Assembly: GCA_039024915.1 (NCBI GenBank) | Contig: JBCCPK010000001.1 | Coordinates: 248,001 to 312,000, forward strand | Direction: 5' to 3' | DNA from: Pseudomonadota bacterium | GTDB lineage: Bacteria; Pseudomonadota; Alphaproteobacteria; Rhizobiales; MH13 | Length of the DNA: 64,000 nucleotides | Part shown: positions 30,826 to 42,000 of the stretch, piece after piece | How positions within the stretch are numbered: the stretch's first letter is position 1 | How the letters are laid out: each line of letters opens with the position of its first letter | Made by a program: the position numbers and the translations under genes | Notes under the pieces: model-generated | What the model was told of the DNA's origin: nothing | Database searches by the model: none | The model's input: the letters and a program-made list of their open reading frames with translations, nothing else

Positions 30826-31259
30826 GCGGTTCCGACGTTCCAACTATCAGATCGGTGTTTTCAGCGAGCGTGATACCGAAGTCCAAACGCCGTCCACCTG
30901 TCTCGATCCGGTTTTCGGATGACGAGCTCGAACAGCTGCGGTCGTGGGCGGATGACCGTCCGCTTGGAGCCGTGGTGCGTGAACGGTTGTTTGGTGCGAA
31001 TGCAAAGAAGGGCCGGAAGGTCGCGTCGCCACCAAGGCAGCGGAAGGCAATTGCGGGAGCGTTGCGTCGTCTTGGGCAGTCTCAAATCGCGGCATACCTA
31101 ACATCGCAGATTACCGCGCTTGAGGAAGGCCGTTTGATGTTATCGACGTCAGAAGAGCAGCAACTGCGTGATGCAGATCGCGAGTGCTACCTCATACGCG
31201 GCGATCTCGTGAAAGCGCTTGGTATCGATGCCGATCATGGTGAGAGCACCTCGCCATGA
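30822..31259 (+). CDS. mobC: MobC-like relaxosome accessory protein (ribbon-helix-helix)
   Basis: 145 residues. After a basic N-terminus, the segment VSIRFSDDELEQLRSWADD followed by LGAVVRERLFG has the pattern of a ribbon-helix-helix DNA-binding domain, as in MobC-type plasmid mobilisation proteins, which bind at oriT and help the relaxase load. The middle is basic and the C-terminus helical, consistent with MobC. The gene overlaps both neighbours by 4 bp, directly upstream of the relaxase gene, the usual order. The family call rests on pattern and context. Confidence 0.7.
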   Translation: MSGSDVPTIRSVFSASVIPKSKRRPPVSIRFSDDELEQLRSWADDRPLGAVVRERLFGANAKKGRKVASPPRQRKAIAGALRRLGQSQIAAYLTSQITALEEGRLMLSTSEEQQLRDADRECYLIRGDLVKALGIDADHGESTSP

Positions 31260-32587
31260 TCCTGCACGGCAATCAGCGAGGTGGCGGCAAGGATTTGGCG
31301 CTTCATCTCATGAAGGATGAGAATGAGCGTGTTCAAGTGCATGAGCTGCGCGGCTTTGTCTCCGACACGTTGATTGGTGCCTTCACCGAGTCTTACGCCA
31401 TCAGCAAAGCAACCCGCTGTAAGCAGCATCTCTATTCCCTGTCGATTAACCCGTCCAAGGATGCGGATGTTGACGACAGCGCCTTTGTGGACGCGGTGGA
31501 GCAGGTGGAGAAGAAGCTGGGGCTATCCGGTCAGCCTCGCGCCATCGTGTTTCATGAGAAGCGCGGCGAGGATGGCGAACTGCGCCGTCATGCCCATGCG
31601 GTGTGGTGCCGGATCGATGTTGATCAGATGAAGGCGGTGCAGATGTCGCATGATCGGCACAAGCTACGGGATGTCTCTCGTGATCTGCATATTCAGCACG
31701 ATCTGACCATGCCCAAAGGCCTGATTAATTCCAAAGACCGAGACCCGCGCAACTTCACCCTTGAGGAATGGCAGCAATGCAAGCGCGCAAAGAAGGACGT
31801 TCATGAGGTCAAGGACACATTCAAAGATGCGTGGGCTATCTCAGACAGCCAAGCGTCCTTCGCCCATGCTTTGGCAGAACAAGGCTACATCCTCGCCAAG
31901 GGTAACCGCGGTCATGTGGCGGTCGACTACAAAGGCGAGAAATACGCCATATCCCGCTATGTAGGGATCAAGGCCAAGCAGGTGCGCCAGAAGCTTGGTG
32001 AGGTTGACGCGCTGCCAGATGTAGAACGGGCGCAGCAACTTGCTGCTAAGCAGGTCATAGATCGCTTAAACGTTCTGAAATCAGAAAAGCAGGCTCAAGC
32101 GAACCGCATAGCCAAAGCTGCGCGCAGCGAACAGAATCAAGTTAAGAAACGACAAGCTCGCGCCACGGATGCTCTAAGACTGGCACACGCCCAACGACAG
32201 GAAGCAGAGGAGCAATCACGCCAAGACCGCCTCCGGAAGGGGTTTATGGGCCTAGTGGATCGAGTGACAGGTAAGCGCAAGCGCACACTGCTTAAAAACC
32301 AAATGGAGAAAGCCGCAGCCGATCAGCGCGACCGAACCGAAGTACAGTCGTTGCAAAACCTGCAGTGGCAAGCCCTTGCGGAGCGCCGCAAACGGAACAT
32401 CACAGCCGAACAGCCCTTTAGAAACGCCATTAAGGAGCTTGAGACCGACATTGACGCCTGCAGGAAACCGACACAACAAACACTGCATCGCGATCAAACA
32501 CGATTAGCGGCTAAAGACTTAAGACAACGATCTTCGTGCGGCTCTCATTCCAGGCAAAGCCGGCTTAATCCATCGCCGGAGATCTAG
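31256..32587 (+). CDS. Relaxase / mobilisation nuclease (MOBP-like)
   Basis: 443 residues. The N-terminal 180 residues match the relaxase/mobilisation nuclease type common in alphaproteobacterial elements: GNQRGGGKDLALHLMKDENE, then QPRAIVFHEKRG and the metal-binding histidine cluster RRHAHAVWCRID near residues 111-121. It nicks one strand at oriT and stays covalently attached for transfer. The remaining half is strongly charged and coiled-coil-like (Lys/Gln/Arg/Glu rich, residues 255-400), and the last 30 residues look atypical, so the C-terminus may have been truncated. No primase or helicase domain is present. The oriT is expected just upstream, near 30606-30820, but is not identified. Confidence 0.82.
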   Translation: MILHGNQRGGGKDLALHLMKDENERVQVHELRGFVSDTLIGAFTESYAISKATRCKQHLYSLSINPSKDADVDDSAFVDAVEQVEKKLGLSGQPRAIVFHEKRGEDGELRRHAHAVWCRIDVDQMKAVQMSHDRHKLRDVSRDLHIQHDLTMPKGLINSKDRDPRNFTLEEWQQCKRAKKDVHEVKDTFKDAWAISDSQASFAHALAEQGYILAKGNRGHVAVDYKGEKYAISRYVGIKAKQVRQKLGEVDALPDVERAQQLAAKQVIDRLNVLKSEKQAQANRIAKAARSEQNQVKKRQARATDALRLAHAQRQEAEEQSRQDRLRKGFMGLVDRVTGKRKRTLLKNQMEKAAADQRDRTEVQSLQNLQWQALAERRKRNITAEQPFRNAIKELETDIDACRKPTQQTLHRDQTRLAAKDLRQRSSCGSHSRQSRLNPSPEI

Positions 32588-32803
32588 CAGTGGCAAACCC
32601 ATGCTTAATCGCATTTCCACTTAGTAAACTGAAACTTGTAAAACTGCCGCCTAAAGCAGAGTTTTCGAGCATCGTCTCTGCCAAACATCTTATGTGTTAC
32701 CATCCACAGAAGAACGACGTTTGTCACAAACCGCAGTAAGCAGCTTGACGCATAAGTTTTTTTTCCATTAGTTCAAATATCGCATTTTTGACACAAATTG
32801 GTC

Positions 32804-33364
32804 ATGTTCAGTTTTCTCAGAGTTTTTCTCAGAAATTTTCGCCTCGCGCTTTTGAGTTCCGGTTTTTGGGCCGGTTGCTGGGCCGTCGCATTTCTTCTAT
32901 CGAATGCCATTGTTGAATTTAGCATAAGAACTTCCGACCTAAACGGGGCTTTGTCCGAAGGAAACCAAGTGCAAATCACAGCTTTTGCACTTACGGTGAC
33001 CGTTGCTTCCAGCCATATACCAAAGTTGATTTCCTACCTTATGGAGTGCGGCACTGATTTTCAGAACGTGTTTGACAGCGGAACGAGAAAATCCGAAGGC
33101 CTGCACTACACCAGGTTCTTTTATGCTTCGTTTTTCCTTATATGCGCGTTCGCAATGATATGGGATCGAATCGAATTTTCTAACCAGAGTGTAGATATTA
33201 TTTCATTAGAATTCGGCATATACTCAGCTAATCTTTGGCCTATTATTGCCTTAATCTACTCTACACAGTTAGTTTTTTCTTGGCCCCAGGAAGACAGCGG
33301 TGCGCAGCTCATGGGCTCACCAACAGCATCAAGCAACGCGCCGGTACAACAAAACCAACTGTAA
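32804..33364 (+). CDS. Unrecognised membrane protein
   Basis: 186 residues from ATG 32804 (a TTG at 32798 is also in frame). Four hydrophobic stretches are visible: about residues 12-34, 55-75, 103-122 and 140-158. The C-terminus is polar. Base composition is markedly richer in A+T than the flanking relaxase gene, and the 216 bp before it contain no other gene, suggesting separate acquisition. It is followed at 35 bp by another unrecognised gene on the same strand; the two may be a pair. No domain recognised and no function proposed. Confidence 0.6.
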   Translation: MFSFLRVFLRNFRLALLSSGFWAGCWAVAFLLSNAIVEFSIRTSDLNGALSEGNQVQITAFALTVTVASSHIPKLISYLMECGTDFQNVFDSGTRKSEGLHYTRFFYASFFLICAFAMIWDRIEFSNQSVDIISLEFGIYSANLWPIIALIYSTQLVFSWPQEDSGAQLMGSPTASSNAPVQQNQL

Positions 33365-33398
33365 TTATCCACATGTCATTGACTTCATTCTTTGAATC

Positions 33399-34088
33399 AT
33401 GTTTCCAGTACGAGGGTTTCTTGCGATCCTTCGGGAGATGGAACAGTTGAAGGATCAAGATACCCTAGTGCCATGGTTCACCCGAGCGGTGACGCATTTG
33501 CTTGGCGTTAAGATGGTGTCTTGTGCACCCGTTTTGGCAGGGTCATCTGATAAGCGTTCCGTTACGGATGCCGCGCGTCGCGATTTGCCTCTGTCTGAAC
33601 CACCCATAGAGACGGTATTTTACAATTTAAGACCTGATAGGACGGTTTTGAACGACCATCTTGGATCACGATTTGACTACGTCATTGGCGATTCAGACGC
33701 AGAGAATGATCCAGTTCTGAGGATCGGCAACTTTGACATGATTTACTGGTCGAAGATTGGCCTTGATCACGTATATGATTACAATCAGGCTATCATACTC
33801 AGGTCCGCTGACTTACCCGCTCAAGATGCCGATCCGCAAAGTACAGATAAGAATTGGCTTTGTATAAGGCGTGTAGGCGATGAGAGTAGAAAAGTATTCG
33901 CTGGCAACGGAGATATATTAGTTCGGTCAAAGCAATCAGATGGAAGCCTACTGACACAAGCTGTCCCCAGAAGTATAATTGTGGGTTACGTTTACGGAAA
34001 ATATCATATCGTGAATAAAAACTTTGTGAGGGCCGCTACATCGGCGCCTCTATATAAGCCTGAAGGCATCTCATTTGATAACTTTTGA
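33399..34088 (+). CDS. Unrecognised soluble protein
   Basis: 229 residues, no signal peptide or membrane segment. The middle and C-terminal parts look like a globular beta-rich protein: repeated short hydrophobic strands such as FDYVIGDSD, NFDMIYWSKIG, NWLCIRRVGDE and RSIIVGYVYGKYHIV. The latter part resembles the peptidase/SH3-like strand pattern seen in phage-repressor-like proteins only vaguely, which is not enough for an assignment. The gene is A+T-rich like its upstream neighbour, with only 35 bp between them. Possibly a two-gene cassette. Confidence 0.55.
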   Translation: MFPVRGFLAILREMEQLKDQDTLVPWFTRAVTHLLGVKMVSCAPVLAGSSDKRSVTDAARRDLPLSEPPIETVFYNLRPDRTVLNDHLGSRFDYVIGDSDAENDPVLRIGNFDMIYWSKIGLDHVYDYNQAIILRSADLPAQDADPQSTDKNWLCIRRVGDESRKVFAGNGDILVRSKQSDGSLLTQAVPRSIIVGYVYGKYHIVNKNFVRAATSAPLYKPEGISFDNF

Positions 34089-34639
34089 ATTCATTCATCT
34101 GATTGGGTGAAGCAAGTTCTTTAGCATAGTTGCACAGCGCCAATGCAATGAAGAACTAATATGCAATTATTATTTGAAGATTTTGCAAACAGACTGCGCC
34201 TGGATTTCGTCGCAGAGCAATCACCAAGTCTTAGCGAACGCACCTTTGGCAGGGGGGAGAAACGGGGGGCGGCACGCACCCCTACCAATTGCCGCTCGCG
34301 GCGTTTGGCAAGGGCGCTGGTATGACCAGCGCACACCTTGCGTGCATTAGATTTTCCCAATTTCACCTTTCAACAGGTGTTACCAACGGATCGGACTTCC
34401 CGCCCGGTGGTCCTTGCGCGTCGGCACCGAACGTCGTCAAGAAACGTCTTTCGTTTTCGATATCCTTTGTATGCACAGCCCACCCAGGGACCGAGAAGCA
34501 ATCCCGTTCGTCTCTAAGAAGAATGCCGGAGCATCAAGCAGTTCGGTAGGTCTCTAACTTACCGGCGATAAAGTCCGTTCTTCTGCTCTGACCTGAGACC
34601 CGTTTCTCCTCCAGCCATTAGAAGAACCCGCCGGTTGGT
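34089..34639. other. Gene-poor stretch upstream of IS remnant
   Basis: About 550 bp without a convincing gene. Base composition changes abruptly near 34190 from A+T-rich to G+C-rich, with runs of G (near 34255-34275), and includes reading frames of up to 86 residues with no recognisable product. It is probably a patchwork of decayed insertion-sequence or transferred DNA adjoining the tandem repeat and the IS3 remnant. Confidence 0.5.
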
Positions 34640-34739
34640 GCACTGAGACCGAACTTTGGACCGCCGGGAGTTGGATTTTTCCGGCTCTTGCACTGAGACC
34701 GAACTTTGGACCGCCGGGAGTTGGATTTTTCCGGCTCTT
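34640..34739. repeat. Perfect 2 x 50-bp tandem repeat
   Basis: Two identical, directly adjoining 50-bp copies (34640-34689 and 34690-34739), each beginning GCACTGAGACCGAACTTTGG and ending TTTTTCCGGCTCTT. They abut the 3' end of the IS3-type transposase remnant. Identity without a single mismatch means the duplication is recent compared with the decay of the transposase, or is maintained. It probably duplicates the insertion-sequence end. Confidence 0.9.
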
Positions 34740-35215
34740 TCACGATGACGGGCTGATAGCGCCACCGGGATTTTGCAATGCGACCGGGACGTTATATCCG
34801 ATCGCGCTGTGGGGACGAACCTCGTTGTAGTCTCTACGCCAAGTCTCCACCTTTTCGCGGGCATCGGCAAGCGTCAGGAACCAGTGAGCGTTTAAACACT
34901 CTGCTCGGAAGCGGCCATTGAAGGCCTCGATAAACGCATTTTCGGTGGGTTTGCCGGGCCGAGAGAAGTCGAGCGTGACGCCGTTGGCATAGGCCCACAG
35001 GCCCATGTCTCTTTATACGAACCCCAACCCTTGATCGACCCGAATGGTCTTTGGATAGCCGCCCTCTCCACACACACGATCCAGCGTAGCTACGACGTCC
35101 TCACCTCGATAGCTGAACGGTAGATCAAGAACCGGGACGTAACGATAGAATGTGTCGATCATGGTCAGGACCCTGATCTTCCGCCCAGTTGCGAGCTGAT
35201 CACATTGCGACACCA
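34740..35215 (-). pseudogene. IS3-family transposase (OrfB) remnant
   Basis: On the minus strand the translated sequence matches the C-terminal part of an IS3-type integrase-core transposase: DQLATGRKIRVLTMIDTF, then VGYPKTIRVDQG-like GGYPKTIRVDQGLGF (second catalytic Asp), PGKPTENAFIEAFNGRFRAE (catalytic Glu) and YNEVRPHSAIGYN. Two lesions are visible. A TAA stop at 35013-35015 interrupts an otherwise continuous frame right after GLGFV, where intact copies have a serine. The similarity also stops near 35215, so the first catalytic Asp and the N-terminal half are missing. It is inactive, and marks a past insertion in the A+T-rich part of the element. Confidence 0.85.
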
Positions 35216-35398
35216 ATATTCTAACTTTTATCTCCATGATCAGGTCATGCTCGACGGAAAATTCGCGTACATTCTTAGCGATCTTGCCCGACAGATTATC
35301 GTTTTCGTGTACTCGTTTTGCGCCAAAATATTCGGATGCTTTATTTTGCTCCTGCACGTATTTTCACTGTTGTACACGCGCGCTCTATTTGCTCCACT

Positions 35399-36037
35399 AT
35401 GATCAAACTAAATAGCTCAGTGGTCAATATGCGTACCTTTTATGGTCGTCCTCTTAAAGCGATTAATGGTATTTCAGCGAGCGTTCGCCGATGGAAATTG
35501 AACATATTATTGCTTGCGGGCATTATTGCGCTGCACTCTTCTCCAACTGTGAGCAATGACGCCCAGACAAATAACGTGGATACTGTGGGGCTTTTTGGGA
35601 ACGGTGGTATTTCTATATATACCATTAGTACCGATGTATCATTTAATAATTTTTCTTATTCGATTCTTTATAATTATTTTTACCAGATTGGTTATGATAT
35701 TATTTCAGGCAATCCACGCGGAATATACGTTATTTTCGGCGACGATATCATCGTCCGTCAGTCTATCTCTCCCCCAATCCCAGATACACCAGACGCCCTT
35801 CTATCTCTTATTAACTCTCACACGTACGAGGATACTAATTGTCAGTCGCGCGCTGGTCCTGATCTATTCATTATTGCAATCTCCAATCTACTTCCAGCTC
35901 AAGCTGAGAAGTGCGTCACATGGCTATTGATGGATTTCTTAGGTCATCGCCAAGACCCACGAGATGACACTGCGCGGACCCGCAGCCCCCGGGAGGATCT
36001 CATGGTCTTAAATTCACTGATCGCGCCAAATGACTGA
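35399..36037 (+). CDS. Exported protein coupled to the RTX gene, weakly DUF2927-like
   Basis: 212 residues from ATG 35399 (ATG 35429 also possible). A basic segment ending RRWKLN is followed by a hydrophobic stretch ILLLAGIIALHSS, so it is probably exported through Sec, although the n-region is long. The mature part has two cysteines (in TNCQSR and EKCVTWL); the spacing of these, together with REDLMVLNSLIAPND at the end, faintly resembles DUF2927 proteins. The gene end overlaps the RTX gene start by 8 bp, so the two are translationally coupled and presumably act together, e.g. as a periplasmic or surface partner. A+T-rich. Confidence 0.6.
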   Translation: MIKLNSSVVNMRTFYGRPLKAINGISASVRRWKLNILLLAGIIALHSSPTVSNDAQTNNVDTVGLFGNGGISIYTISTDVSFNNFSYSILYNYFYQIGYDIISGNPRGIYVIFGDDIIVRQSISPPIPDTPDALLSLINSHTYEDTNCQSRAGPDLFIIAISNLLPAQAEKCVTWLLMDFLGHRQDPRDDTARTRSPREDLMVLNSLIAPND

Positions 36038-39000
36038 CAACACCCAAAACACTTCGTCTCAATCCGCAGGAATAGTAAACTTCGGCTTGACCGCATTTGG
36101 CCAAGCCACCGTTCGTGTAGGAGAGTTCGAAGTCGGGCCAGAGTTCGACGCAGACCTAATCAGCCGCGCGATTAGTTTCGACTTTCTATATGGCGTCAGC
36201 GAGGCCTCTCAGTCTGCCGTGAACGGCAGAACAACGATTGGACCGAGTTTTCTAAACCTTAGCTTGGGCGATCAAGGCTTCTGGCAAGTAAATGTTGATG
36301 TAGGTTCACCCTTTTATGATTATGAAGCTACTCTCCGAGATGACTATCTGTCCTTAGGCGTCACGCCCAACTTAGGTCGTCGACTCTTTGAGAACTCGCC
36401 CGTAGGCTTCGATATTTCTGCAGGCGTAAAGGTCTCCGCCAGTCTCTTTAACGAAAGCGAGATTGATTACAACTGGTTTGATTTCTTAAACACTGGTGTC
36501 AACTACCTTTATAATTATCCCAGTCTGTTATCCCCATCCTCAACACCAGACGACCCATTTGTTCAGCCAGGTGACCCTTATATCACCGAGGATTGGTTCT
36601 CGGTCGGCAGTCGTTTTCCGTCCGATGAAGCAGGATATTTACTTCCTACCCTTTATCTCACCAGTAGCACAAGTTTTATAAGCCGCTTACTAAATGGCGT
36701 CCGAGACTTTTTTACGGTCATTATAGATGAGGTTACTTGGCTCCTGGGTTTACCTATTGTTATCGATATTGGAGCAGACGGCGTTGAAATTGCGCCCCAG
36801 CATCAGAACTATACATTTTTCGATTTTGACAACGATGGATATGCAGAGCGCACGGCATGGGTCGGCAAAAACGATGGTTTACTAGTCTATGATGCAAACG
36901 AAGACGGCGAGGTGACGGCCTCTGAAATTGCCTTCGCGACACTTACAGATGTTGACGATACCGACCTGCAGGCGCTGGCGGCCTTATTCGATACCAATAA
37001 CGACGGCTATCTTGATAACGCGGACAGCGAATGGTCAAAGTTTCGTGTTTGGCAAGACTACAACAGCGACGGCAATGTTGATGCCGGGGAATTGAAGCCA
37101 ATACAAGACGTAGTCCAAAATATTCGTTTAATTCCCGACAATGACCAACAAGGACTTTCTCTTTCTGACGGAACATTTTTGTTTAACGTAGTTGACGTTC
37201 TATTGACCGATGGAAGGACAAGCTCAGCAGCAGATGTGGCCTTTGCGTATAGTGAAAGTGGCGTGAAGCGGGACGATCAAAATAATAGAAGCATATTTAT
37301 TTATGAAGATGGTGGCGCCGTTGAACACGTCCGATTAGATAATACAGAGATTAATTTCTTAATCGATAATAGACAGGCGGCTAGCGGATCCAATCATCCA
37401 TATTATAATGGACCTTCGTATATTACTTCAGTCATTGGAAATGATTTAGACAATATTTTAGATGGTGGAGACGCGATTATAGACATCGGTTTATCGGGCG
37501 CAGCGGGTGATGATACTTTAATCGGCGGTATCGGAGACGATTATATATCTGGCGGAAATGGTGCTGACATTATTATTGGTGGTACCGGCGTCGATATTCT
37601 ACAAGGCGGAGCTGGCTCCGACAGCATACAAGGTGGTGCCGGTGATGATACACTGATTATTGACACCGAAGACCTCATGGGAGCGATCAGCGGAGGAGAG
37701 GGGATAGATACGCTCGTTTTTGATGGGGATCAGGGCAAAACGTTTTATATGCAGGGTCTGGACGTTGAACTGCTTATCGCGGGTGGCGGTAATGATCATA
37801 TATACATTCCTTCTGATCCTGATCAAAGAAACCAGGCCTTTGACCCCAACGATAATCTTACACCTTCGTGGTTCCTTATTTTTCCTTCAGATAGCGAGCA
37901 ACCGGCGCTTAAATCGTTTACTGTAGATGCTGGGGGCGGAGACGATTACCTGTATGGCTCCATGTCGAGTGATGTGCTGATCGGTGGCGAGGGTAATGAC
38001 CATTTACTTGGCGGCTTAGGAAGTGATCACTATCTGTACAAAATTGGGGACGGAACCGATATTATTTCTGAGGGACAAAATATTTCGGATGACATCGATA
38101 CCATTCGGTTCGTGGATGAGACGACTATAGAAGATCTTGCATTAGACTTCACATCAGCAAAGGATCTAATAATACACCTTCGAAATCCGGTCACAGGTGA
38201 CTTTGACAGAGATTCTCAGACAGGACTTTTGAACGGGGATTATATAAAGATAAATGGTCAGTACGACCCCGCGTTGGCGTCTTCCGTTGAATATCTCGTA
38301 TTCTCTAATGGCTTATATATTGAGCTCCAGTATTTACACCTCACTTTTACGCCAGGGCAACTCTGGCATCTGAGTCAATTCCACAATCAATATTGGGCCT
38401 ATGGCAATGGTGCATATGCGAGTAGCGTAATTGGAGACGGCGAAGACGGGGTATACGGGCAAGCTAATGATATAATTGATCTTGAAACAAGAAACCAACT
38501 TATTTCAGGTGAGCAAGCCTTTTCACATACCTTTATATATGCAGGCGTAGGCGACGATCACATCACGGGCACGCCAGAGAATTCCCATTATTTTTACGCG
38601 TTGGGTGATGGCAACGATACAATTATTGATCGTGGTGGTGACGACAGTCTTTTCTTCGGAAGGGACATTAGCCGAGACAACCTCGAATTCTTGATTTCCG
38701 GAACGGATCTTACCGTCCTTATTCGCTACGCGGATGACCCAAATAAAGATGGGTCAATATTTCTTAAGGACGGCGCCGCAAGTGCGGCGACTGGCTCGGG
38801 GGATGCCGCTTTCGAACGGCTAGTATTTACTGACGGGTCAACAGTTAGTTTGGCCGAGATGGTGGGCTTAGCATTAGCATCGAACGGCGATGATACCATC
38901 AGTTGGGATAATACGGCTCTCTCAATTGATGGAGGAGACGGCAATGACACAATAATATCTGGCGCCCGAGATGATTATTTGTTTGGCGGCAACGGAGTGG

Positions 39001-42000
39001 ACACTCTCTCATCAGGGGGTGGTGATGATCTTCTCAATCCCGGCAAGTCTGACGGATTTACACCACAGATTCTAAAGGGGGGGGATGGCGACGATGTGTA
39101 TGTCGTTGATCGCAACGCCGGCGAAGTTCATATTGCACCAGACGCGGAGTTGATTGATGGCGGCTTTGACGTACTTTATCTTCCAGACTTATTATTCGCT
39201 GACATCACAGTCTCTGTAGTCGCGGACTCTAGCATTTCGTGGCTTGTTCTATCTTGGGATGGAGATCCAAACGGAAGCGTTCGTGTTGCGCAGGATGGGA
39301 CGCGAATTGAGCGATATGTTTTCGCGGATGGGACTACAATCGATGGGTTCGATTTTGATGCTAGTGGTCTTGCGGTTCCTCGTCTGAACATCAACCAATA
39401 TCCAGAGGAATTTTCACAAGACGGCTGGTTGCGTTCTAACGTGCCAGGTGGCTATCGGCTTACCGATCAGTCTGATCAGACCATTTTCGTAGACTTTGCT
39501 CAATTGCAGCCGTCGGACCCGGCTAACCTTGAGATAGACGGCACAGGCTATCAGGGTATTGAGGGTGACGACCGCGCGAACTCTCTTAGCGCCGTTGAAG
39601 CCACCGAAAGCAGCATTCTCATTGGAGGTTTGGGCGCGGACACCCTCACAGGTGGAATAGCTGACGATACCCTGTACGGCGACGAGGGCGCTGATACGCT
39701 TCACGGCAGACGGGGCGACGACATACTGCTCGGCGGAGACGGCGCTGATAAGCTCTTCGGGGATGGGGAGGAGTATATAAGCACCAGAACTTTCAACCAA
39801 TCGATTGCAAGTGCTTGGTGGACTTCTCGAGAAAAACTCATTGGTGATGTCGATGGAGACGGACGGGATGACTTAATCGCTTTCACCGAAGTTGATGATG
39901 AGAATGAAAATGGCCAGATTCATGTCTGGCTCGGGCAAGGCAATGGGGACGCGGCGCCAGGCACACTGGACTTCGATGCGGCCGCCCAAACGACCACCCA
40001 CGGTTTAGCTGGAAGTTGGTGGGCCGAGCGGGAAAAACTGGTCGGTGACGTGAACGGTGATGGGCGCGTTGATATCATCGCGTTTGTTGGCGGTGATGCC
40101 ACTGACACTGAAAAGGTTATTGTTCTGTTCGGTCAATCATCAGGCAGTTTTGCTGGGGTGGCCCACACCTTCGACGGCATCGGCGGCTCATGGTGGGCTG
40201 ATCGAGAAAAGTTCATTGGTGATGTGAACGGCGATGGCTTTGACGATATCATAGCTCTAACCGGCGGAAACATCGACAACGGTCAAAGCATCAACCATGT
40301 CAATGTGTGGTTCGGTAGCCAGCAAGGGACATTCACGCTTGGCCAACAGACAATGGATGGCCCAAACGGTAGCGCCAACTCTGCAATCGCAAACATCTGG
40401 TGGGTCACACGAGAGAAATTTGTCGGCGACTTCAACGGCGACGGTCACACTGACATTCTCGGATTGATCGGCGATTCTACAAACAACGCGTACGTCTGGT
40501 TTGGCCAAAGCGACGGGAGCTTTGTGGCCGGTCCGAGTACACAAACGGAGCTAGCCGGCGTCGACTGGGTGGGACGCCAGAAGTTCACCGCGGACATTAA
40601 TGGTGATGGCCGCACGGATATCGTGGCATTGTACGGTGATGGATCCGGAAAGGTCTACTCGTGGCTTTCCACCTCAAATGGTCAGCTGGTTCGAGGCGAT
40701 GTCGTCGCAGATGACCTAGCAAGCGCCTGGTGGGAGTCGCGTCAACATCATATTGGCGACGTAAACGGCGATGGTCTCGATGAGGTCATCGCGCTAGCCG
40801 GCGACGGCAGCGAGGAAGTTCTTATACGGACTATCGAGACGGGTCACGACCGTCTTGTTGGGGGAGCCGGAGACGATGAGCTGTACGGCGGCTCAGGCAA
40901 CGACATATTGGCAGGCGGCCCCGGAGATGATCGACTTTTTGGTGATGATGGGATTGATCACCTGCTTGGGGGAGACGGCAGTGATGATCTTTACGGTGGC
41001 GATGGTGGCGATACTCTAGACGGCGGCGCGGGTAAAGACAGAGCTAACTACACCAACGCGCGCTCAGGGGTTACCGCCAGCTTGGCGGACCGGTCACTCA
41101 ATCAAGGCGCTGCCCTAGGTGACGTCTATTATCGTCTTGAAGATCTTATGGGGTCATCTTTTGACGACGTGCTAATCGGAAATTCGCAAAGCAATAGTCT
41201 TTGGGGTGGCGAGGGCCAAGACGAACTCCTCGGGGGCGATGGAGACGATCAACTAATCGGTGGATTGGGACCTGATATCCTGTCAGGAGGGGCAGGTGTT
41301 GACTTGGCCGGATACTTAGGCGCATCCGCGTGGGTAATCGCCAACCTTTCTAATCCAAGTCAAAACACTGGCGAGGCAGCTGGCGATACGTTTAACAGCA
41401 TAGAAGGTCTGCAGGGTTCAGCTTACGATGATACGCTGATCGGCGATAGCGGGAATAACCGGCTATTTGGGGAGAATGGATCAGACACCATTTATGGTGG
41501 AGCAGGCTCGGATGAATTAGATGGCGGTGACGGAAACGATAACCTGAGTGGTGGGTCGGGTTATGATACGCTCTGGGGAGGTGGCGGAAACGATACGCTG
41601 GCTGGCGGGGAAAATTTCGATATCCTCTACGGCCACACTGGTAACGATATACTGGATGGGGGTGGCGACGATGATATCCTGTCGGGTGGTGGAGGGAATG
41701 ATACCCTTATTGGGGATGAGGGTAACGATACCCTAAACGGAGACGGCGGCAACGACCTTCTTTCAGGCAATCAGGGTGATGATGTACTTGTAGGCGGTGC
41801 CGATAACGATGTCCTCAACGGCGGCGATGGCAATGATCAATTATTCGCAGGCTCAGGCGACGATGTCTCGCGGGGGCAAGCGGGTGATGATTTTATCTCC
41901 TCCGGCGCGGGTGACGACACACTTGAAGGCGGCAGCGAGAATGATAGCCTCTTTGGTGGCTTTGGGGTCGATACGCTCTTAGGCGATGCTGGAGACGATT

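Noticed and set aside
34121-34366. 81-codon minus-strand frame upstream of the IS remnant
   Set aside because: No recognisable family, spans the abrupt composition change, no ribosome binding site; likely debris.
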